Below, piece by piece: positions 57,865 through 64,000 of a DNA stretch of 64,000 bases (positions are counted from its first letter, which is position 1; each line of letters starts with the position of its first letter). The notes below the pieces were generated by a model, which was not told the origin of the DNA, did not search any database, and worked only from the letters and a program-made list of their open reading frames with translations. This DNA comes from Chalara sp. BL73 (Eukaryota; Ascomycota; Leotiomycetes; Helotiales). The position numbers and the translations under genes are program-made. The stretch covers positions 62,001-126,000 of the forward strand of contig CAKJVC010000075.1 of assembly GCA_918026815.1 (NCBI GenBank), in the 5' to 3' direction.

Positions 57865-58550
57865 CAGGGGGGTTCTTGATTCCAGCCTGCCGCTATAGAG
57901 GACATGTTTCTGTACCATTCATCGCCTGAAGCAGCAAGGCACCTGTGGCTAGTCCTGATAATTCCGAGTACGTCCGTTTTTGGTCACATGACAAACAATG
58001 TTTACGATATTTCTTTAGTATCAGAAACCTCTAGTACATCTCTTGGTCTCCGTTCTCATCGCAAGTAGGCTGCGTCCAGGCAGCATTGGCATAACGCGGG
58101 CCATGGAGAGGACTTACTGACTGGTGCGCTTATAAGATTTCCCCGCCTCCGAGCCGACAAACCCAAGACGGCCCAAATAGATTGAAGCGGTTGTATTCCT
58201 TTGCACCGGTTAAATTGATGTTTGCGCAAGTCGGATATTTTACGGATAATGCTTCGGCTCGCTTAGGAATGGCGAGGATAGGAGCCCTCTAGTGCGGATA
58301 TAGAATATCAACAGAAGGGGAAGTGATTCCGCCGCTCATAGGTTGGTTGAAGTTGATGTGCAAATAGTTATTTGTCCCAAGCTGTCTTGTTCAGGCTAAA
58401 CAGGATCCCCGCGTTGATTCAAGCTTTGACTCTAGGCCCCGCGCACGGCGAGCTTAGCACAGAACCTCTTAGTATTGTGATATATAGCTAGGAATGGAAT
58501 TTTTTTGGCACCAAAGCTGTAACCACAGATCTGTTTGAAATTGCAGAGAT
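57865..58550. promoter_or_regulatory. Intergenic region upstream of the sugar transporter
   Basis: Two copies of the xylanolytic regulator site GGCTAR lie here: GGCTAG at 57947-57952 and GGCTAA at 58394-58399. Two in 700 bases is only slightly above chance. Confidence 0.35.
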
Positions 58551-60404
58551 ATGGGACTCTTTCCAAAACTCCCCAAGGTTCATCAGAACCCAGCATTGAA
58601 ACCTGTGCGCCCCCCAAAGGGCCACTTCTTCTTTGCTGGCCGCACCTTTGCTCGCGTACCTATCCTATCAAATCCTAGACTACGCACTTTATATATTTAT
58701 ATTATAGTGCTCATTCTTACAAATACTGCAAATGGATTCGATGGATCCATGATGAATGGTCTGCAGACCCTCAAGTACTGGCGCGCGTATTTCCACAATC
58801 CTAAAGGCTCAATCCTCGGTCTCTTCAATGCATCAATGAGCCTGGGTTCCTTAATTGGCTTGTTTTTCGTCCCTTACCTAGTTGATCGATGGGGAAGAAA
58901 ATCTGGTGTCGTGCTAGGTTGTCTAATTATGCTGCTTGCAGTTGGACTGCAGACTGGGGCTCGAAACTTCGGAATGTTTGTTGCCGCAAGGTTGCTACTT
59001 GGGTTTGGAGACTGCATTGTGCTTGGTGCGGCACCACTTCTTATTGCTGAAATCGCTCATCCTCAAGATCGTGCAATCCTTGTTACACTGAGCGGTGCTT
59101 CGTATCATTCGGGTGCTTTCATTGCTTCTTGGACTACATACGGAACCTTGCAAATCCAGGTAAGCAACTTTGTCGCGGATCCGAGCTTACTGATCTTGAG
59201 GCATTGGCTAATATACCTGATGACAGAGTGACTGGTCCTGGAGATTGCCAAGTCTTCTGCAATCGATTTGTTCGGTCATCATTCTCGTTATGATGTGGTG
59301 GATACCAGAAAGCCCCAGATGGCTAATCAACAAAGATGAGTCAGAAAAGGCACTGAAAAGCATTTCATACTACCACGCAGATGGTAATGATCAAGATGAG
59401 CTTGTTCAGCTTGAGTACACCGAGATCTGCACAGCAATTTCTTTGGATAAGGAAGCTGATAAGAACTCTTGGTTGGATCTGGTTAAGACGAAAGGCAATC
59501 GGAAGAGAATGGGGATCATTACAGCGATTGGGTTTTTCTCCCAATGGTCCGGTATGTAATCTACAAAATCCAAATTAACCCACACCACTTCCTTATGAGT
59601 CATTTCAGGAAGTGTTCACAAAAGATGATATTTCTTCATCCGCTCTAAAGTGAAAGGCTGACAGCTCTTCCTATTAGGAAACGGACTGATTTCATATTAC
59701 TTATACCAGGTTATGAACAACATGGGCATCAAGAGTGCGGAGACGCAACTTGGAATTAATGGTGGCTTGAAAACTTGGGGCTTGTTTGTCAACGTCTTCA
59801 TGTCCTTTTATATTGATAGGGTGGGAAGGAGACCCATTTACTTAATCTCTACTATCGGTACTTTGTTTGCTTTCACAATCTGGACCATCATCTCGGCCAG
59901 ATATGCCATTGCACCAGCAGATGGACTTGGTGCCGCATTTGTGTTTATGATCTTTGTATACGGAACTTTCTACGACTTCAAGTGAGCACTCCACTCATGA
60001 TACTACTGGCTGATTACAAGGCTGATAATTATTTCAATAGGTCTGGGCTACTGGCTTCATATACCACCGAGATCCTGCCATATGGCATTCGGGCGAAAGG
60101 CTTTACGTGGCTAAATTTCTGTGTCACAGCTGCGCTGTTCTTCAACCAATATGTCAACGCGATTGCCCTTGATGCGCTTGCTTGGAAGTACTACCTCTTC
60201 TACTGTGTCTTCCTCGTGTTTGAGGTTGCAATTATTTACTTCTTCATCGTCGAAACCCGGTACACACCGCTGGAAGAAATTGCTAAATTCTTTGATGGTG
60301 AGGAGGCCGTCGATATCGCTGAAATCACAAATGCGGAAGTTAAGGAGCTGAAAGACCATGATAAGAAAAATGAAGTACTCACACAGAATATAGAGAGTGT
60401 GTGA
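58551..60404 (+). CDS. MFS sugar transporter
   Basis: Four exons (58551-59159, 59227-59551, 59678-59981, 60041-60404) encode 533 residues in phase. Twelve hydrophobic segments are visible. Family marks are NGFDGSMMNGLQTL in TM1, DRWGRKSG after TM2, ARLLLGFGDC in TM4, PESPRWLINK after TM6, YIDRVGRRPIYL after TM8, EILPYGIRAKGFTW and VETRYTPLEEI at the C-terminus. These belong to the fungal sugar porter group related to lactose permease and hexose or pentose transporters. It lies 0.7 kb downstream of the intracellular GH43 on the same strand, so it may import xylo- or arabino-oligosaccharides or pentoses. The exact sugar cannot be read from sequence. The third intron donor (AA|GTGAGC) was chosen because it restores FYDFKSGLLASYTTEILPYG. 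Confidence 0.9.
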
Positions 60405-60764
60405 GGAAGCTCCCCGACACTACACCTGGGGTTTGGTGTGTGTCATCATGAGGACTTAGAGGATGTTATGTAGACACGTAAGCAAGAGTTTTGAAGGTCC
60501 ACCGTTCCAAAACTCCAAAAATGTTTAATTTTACAGTGGATTCAAATATCCTTGTGGCAATTCTCTGGTCTGTATAAAGCTGTCAGCCTTAAAGTGATCC
60601 ACATGCCGGTTTCCCGAGCCGGGCCGTGCTAAGGACATCCTCGACTGCCGACCCATCCGGTGTTCTTAATTTAGCCTCATCCTTCTTGGGCTTATTTTCA
60701 CTTGAATATTTTCACTTTATAACCTATGAAGCTGTAAGGTTTACCCTCGCGGTAGTGATTTGAG
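60405..60764. other. Intergenic region
   Basis: This is the 3' flank of the transporter and the promoter of the anoctamin-like gene. Nothing distinctive is seen. Confidence 0.4.
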
Positions 60765-63070
60765 ATGGATTTAGAAGAAACAATTAGCGACCGGCATATT
60801 CAGTTTGGTACCCGAAGTCATGAGACATATAACGACAAGTATGTAATATACTTTGACTTTAGTGATATCGGTTCGTCTTCCCAAACCTCACCGAAAGAGA
60901 TGCATGCCCAGCTAACATATAGCAGCAATTGAAGCGTCCATTCGAGACTTTAGTGCTTTGTGCCAAGATCTCGCAAGGGCTGGTCTTCAGACTGAGGTAA
61001 GAGTCGGCGATGATGAATCACTCCTCATTTTTGTGAGAGTTCCCAAGGAAATACTGGGAAGCGCAGTATATAAGTCTCGGTTAGTCAAAAGTTATTCTAT
61101 TGTTAGGAAATATCTCTAGTACTAATACCTTCCCCTAGAGTGAAGGACTGGTTATATAGCATCACAACGCGGCAGCCGGCAGTCGGCAAGAAAGGTGCCG
61201 TCGTGAGCGGCGTCTTTGAGGCTGAAGAGCTGCTCTCTGTCTATCATCTGCTTCATTGGCCCTTAGACCTTGGAGGGATAGGTATAACTCCTGGGTTTGG
61301 AAAGTGGCAGAACGTCAAGTCCATTTTCCCCATCCATAATGCACCAGCCAACAAGGCGTTACTCAGACACCTAACCCAGAAAATATTTCTCAAAACTGAG
61401 GACCTTGATAACATTCGAGATCTGTTCGGTCCAAAAGTGGCCTTTTACTTCGCTTACATGCAAACATACCTGCTTTTCCTTTTCTTTCCAGCCACGACAG
61501 GTATTCTTGCATGGGTATTCTTGCCCAAATATTCTCTCATCTATGCCACAATTACCTTGTTTGGTTGTACAATATTTTTAGAGTATTGGAAAATCCAGCA
61601 GACAGACCTCGCCATCCGATGGAATGTCAGGGGCGTGAGATCCTTGAAAGTCAATCGTGCCAAGTTCCAATATGAGCGAGTAATCACGGATCAGGCAGGA
61701 AGAATAAAGCATTATTTTCCCAAATGGAAGTCAATATCTCGACAATCGCTCCAGATTCCCTTCTTCATTTTCGCCTTTCTGATATTAGGAATTATCATCA
61801 CTCTAGTGTTTGCTCTAGAAGTTCTGATTTCAGAGACATATGAGGGTCCTTACAAGTCGTACTTGGTATGTTGTGACTGGTTGATGGAGCATTATAGTAA
61901 CAAATTCTGATTCATTCCAGGAATACTTACCAACTATTATTCTGGCGGCTTCTCTGCCGTACATGAATTCCTATTTGGAGGACTTTGCACAAAACTTAGC
62001 CCAGTATGAGAATCACCGAACGGAAGATCATCACGAGATGTCAATCACACAAAAGTTGTTTGTACTGAGTTTCATCGCAAATTACTTGCCAATTCTACTT
62101 ACGGCATTCGTCTACGTTCCTTTCGGTAGCATGTTAGTTCCCCAACTACGGGCTCCCCTTTCACATTTACTAGGTGAGAATGTCGCCCGACAAACTAGCA
62201 AATTGTCATTTCATAGCGATCCTGATAGGCTACGCAACGAAGTTATTGCATTGACGGTAACTGGACAACTTTCAGACATGTTTGAGGAAATGGTGCTTCC
62301 ATATATGACTATTAAGCTAAGGTCGTGGTACCGAGCCTATCGGTCCTATACTTCCGTCAACCCGTCCTCAGTCTTTACCCCAGATGACCCAACCGAGAGA
62401 GCATTTCTCCAAGACGTGCGTAGACAAGCCACTCTCCCTTCATATAACGTACAAGACGATATCTCAGAGATGGTGATTCAATTCGGCTACCTAGCACTGT
62501 TCTCCCCCGTCTGGCCGTTGGTATCAATTGGCTTCTTGATCAATAACTGGATAGAATTGCGCTCGGACTTTCTCAAAATCTGTTTCGAGCATCAGAGGCC
62601 TCATCCTGTACGAACAGATGGCATCGGGCCATGGATCGAGTCCTTGGACGCCTTGACATGGCTTGGTAGTATCTCCACGGCAGCAATCGTGCATATGTTC
62701 GGCACTGAGACAGGGAGTGCGGGTTGGTGGTCGCTACCCATCACGATCTTCTTAAGCGAGCACATCTTTCTCCTCCTGCGGTTCGGAGTGCGTTTCGCGC
62801 TACAACGAATAGGCTGACCAGATTCGAAAAGAGAGGAACGAGAGATATGCCCGTCGAAAGCAATACTTAGACGGACTTGAAGCTGCAAATAGGTCGAGCG
62901 AAAAGCTTGACGCTGGTGCAGTCGAAAGACGTAAGTCGGTGCGTCTCGCTGATCCGGATTTATTTTGGACCAAACAGGTACAGGACGGTGTGAGTGATAA
63001 GGTGGGAGTTGATCTTATTCGAGCGTTGAAACAGGTTACAGGGTTAGATGGTAGCGCAAAGCAAGACTGA
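60765..63070 (+). CDS. Anoctamin (TMEM16/Ist2-like) membrane protein, C-terminal end frameshifted
   Basis: Four exons (60765-60870, 60923-61079, 61139-61865, 61921-62817) give 628 residues, after which a TGA (62815-62817) ends the frame. The N-terminal cytosolic domain (YVIYFDFSDIAAIEASIRDFS, LLIFVRVPKEIL) and HLTQKIFLKTEDLDNIRDLFGPKVAFYFAY are typical of fungal anoctamins. They lead into about eight membrane segments with WKIQQTDLAIRWNVRGV, QFGYLALFSPVWPLVSIGFLINNWIELRSD and TIFLSEHIFLLLRF. Such proteins act as lipid scramblases or as ER-plasma membrane tethers. Just past the stop, in the next frame (from 62813), a well-formed family C-terminus continues (IRKERNERYARRKQYLDGLEA) to a stop at 63068-63070. 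A one-base indel near 62810 is the simplest reading. An intron of 25-32 bases would be too short. It could be a real truncation or an assembly error. Confidence 0.8.
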
Positions 63071-64000
63071 TCTGCTGGTTTTGTCAAATGTTATTGGCAT
63101 CGTACTTTCGCATATGGTGTTCTGACAGGAGTTAACACTGAATTGCGCAAGCTGGGTGTATAGCGTCTGTATGGTTGCGTGACTTGGAGAATACTGCTAA
63201 TTACGCAGGGCAAGTAAAGACATTCAGATGCGGTTGTAGAAACCTACATGCCTAATTGCAATTTAATCTACTCAAACCACAGAAGAGATTGATCTTCTTG
63301 ACCCTGTAGCCTAACAACTCTCTTCCTCTCTCTCTCGGGCACAGTAAATCAAGATATTTTGGAATATGGAGCTAACCAAAAGCAATGAGAATGAGGAGAA
63401 AAGGAAGAATAATTTGCATATCATCTCACAAACTCTCAGTTGTGAAGCAACCAAACACCACTAAATGGTTACCAGCAGCCGCTGCCCATCCGTGTCGACA
63501 TAGCTTAACAGTGTAATCTCTAAAACAAAGTGCAGAAAGAGTCGTTAGAGACGCTTACACTGGTAATGCATTCTACTGGGTACCCGGTAGGTAAATCTAC
63601 ATCATTTTGCGGCCACCGACCGTAAATGGAAGTCGTGAATGCAGATGAAGAACTGTAGAAGCTGAAAACAGTATGTGCGAGTCAAATCAGTAATTCAGGT
63701 AGAGTTTCAATCCCCGTACACACGAAACACAGTAACACAAGCATAGTTGGAAATCTGCAGTTTTCATAGTCTTTCAACATTTGTGAAGATGAGCCCGAAG
63801 ATAGAATGTCAGAAAACAAACGAGAGCGGGAAATTGTGTAAGAAGTAGCCTAAACCACTGTTGAGCATAAAGTGCCGAAAATATATTAGCACCTCTCATT
63901 ATATAATACATGCCTTTAAATACAGTGGAGAGTCGCTTTGTTTCGGGTCCTATAGCCTTTACTTTTTGTTCTTGTCCTCGTAGCTTTCCGTCACATTCAA
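63071..64000. other. Intergenic region at window end
   Basis: No open frame of note. It is the 3' flank of the anoctamin-like gene, with a CT-rich tract near 63317-63337. Confidence 0.45.

Noticed and set aside
62781..62812. Short intron joining the two anoctamin frames
   Set aside because: The candidate introns would be 25-32 bases with poor donors and would remove residues conserved in the family.
1..64000. tRNA, rRNA or other structured RNA genes
   Set aside because: I scanned for A/B-box-like and conserved rRNA words by eye and found none convincing; a covariance-model search would be needed to exclude small RNAs.

Overview
This is nuclear DNA of a filamentous ascomycete (Pezizomycotina). 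The signs are short 45-70 bp GT-AG introns, a two-domain prenyltransferase/terpene-cyclase protein, fungal P450s, CBM1 cellulose binding, a DUF6594 protein, and a transposon relic full of stop codons that look like repeat-induced point mutation (RIP). I cannot name the species.

Layout. 1-3.8 kb: AT-rich, possibly repeat-derived DNA and a gene for a secreted PAN/apple-like protein. 3.8-17.6 kb: a decayed triterpenoid cluster. In order it holds a broken UPC2-like regulator, an oxidosqualene cyclase with a protostadienol-synthase signature, two HxxxD acyltransferases, a ketosteroid-1-dehydrogenase-like flavoprotein and two P450s. This is the gene set expected for a helvolic-acid/fusidane pathway, and almost every gene carries a nonsense codon, a frameshift or a truncation. 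17.6-21.2 kb: a transposon graveyard (foldback repeat, Fot1/pogo-type transposase relic, 0.55 kb terminal-inverted-repeat element) that begins where the second P450 is cut off.

21.3-30.5 kb: an apparently intact second terpenoid cluster. It has an 8-exon P450, a 9-exon bifunctional prenyltransferase-terpene synthase of the fusicoccadiene-synthase type (742 aa, all metal-binding motifs present) and a DHA1-type exporter. The likely flow is C5 units to GGPP or GFPP in the C-terminal domain, cyclisation in the N-terminal domain, oxidation by the P450 and export. A Sec14-like CRAL-TRIO gene follows. 33.2-37.2 kb: a heavily broken relic of a bacterial Tc-toxin B/C (SpvB-RHS) gene, which suggests an old horizontal acquisition.

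38.8-63.1 kb: the rest is mainly metabolic and secretory. It contains a GH62 arabinofuranosidase with CBM1, a GH127-like beta-L-arabinofuranosidase, a retropepsin-like protein with a Gln-rich tail, a DUF6594 membrane protein, a secreted subtilase with a PA domain, an intracellular GH43 paired with a sugar transporter, and an anoctamin whose C-terminal end is frameshifted. Three arabinose/xylose-acting glycosidases plus a sugar transporter suggest a loose hemicellulose-use neighbourhood. Exon boundaries were worked out by hand from splice sites and phase; every intact model closes in frame.
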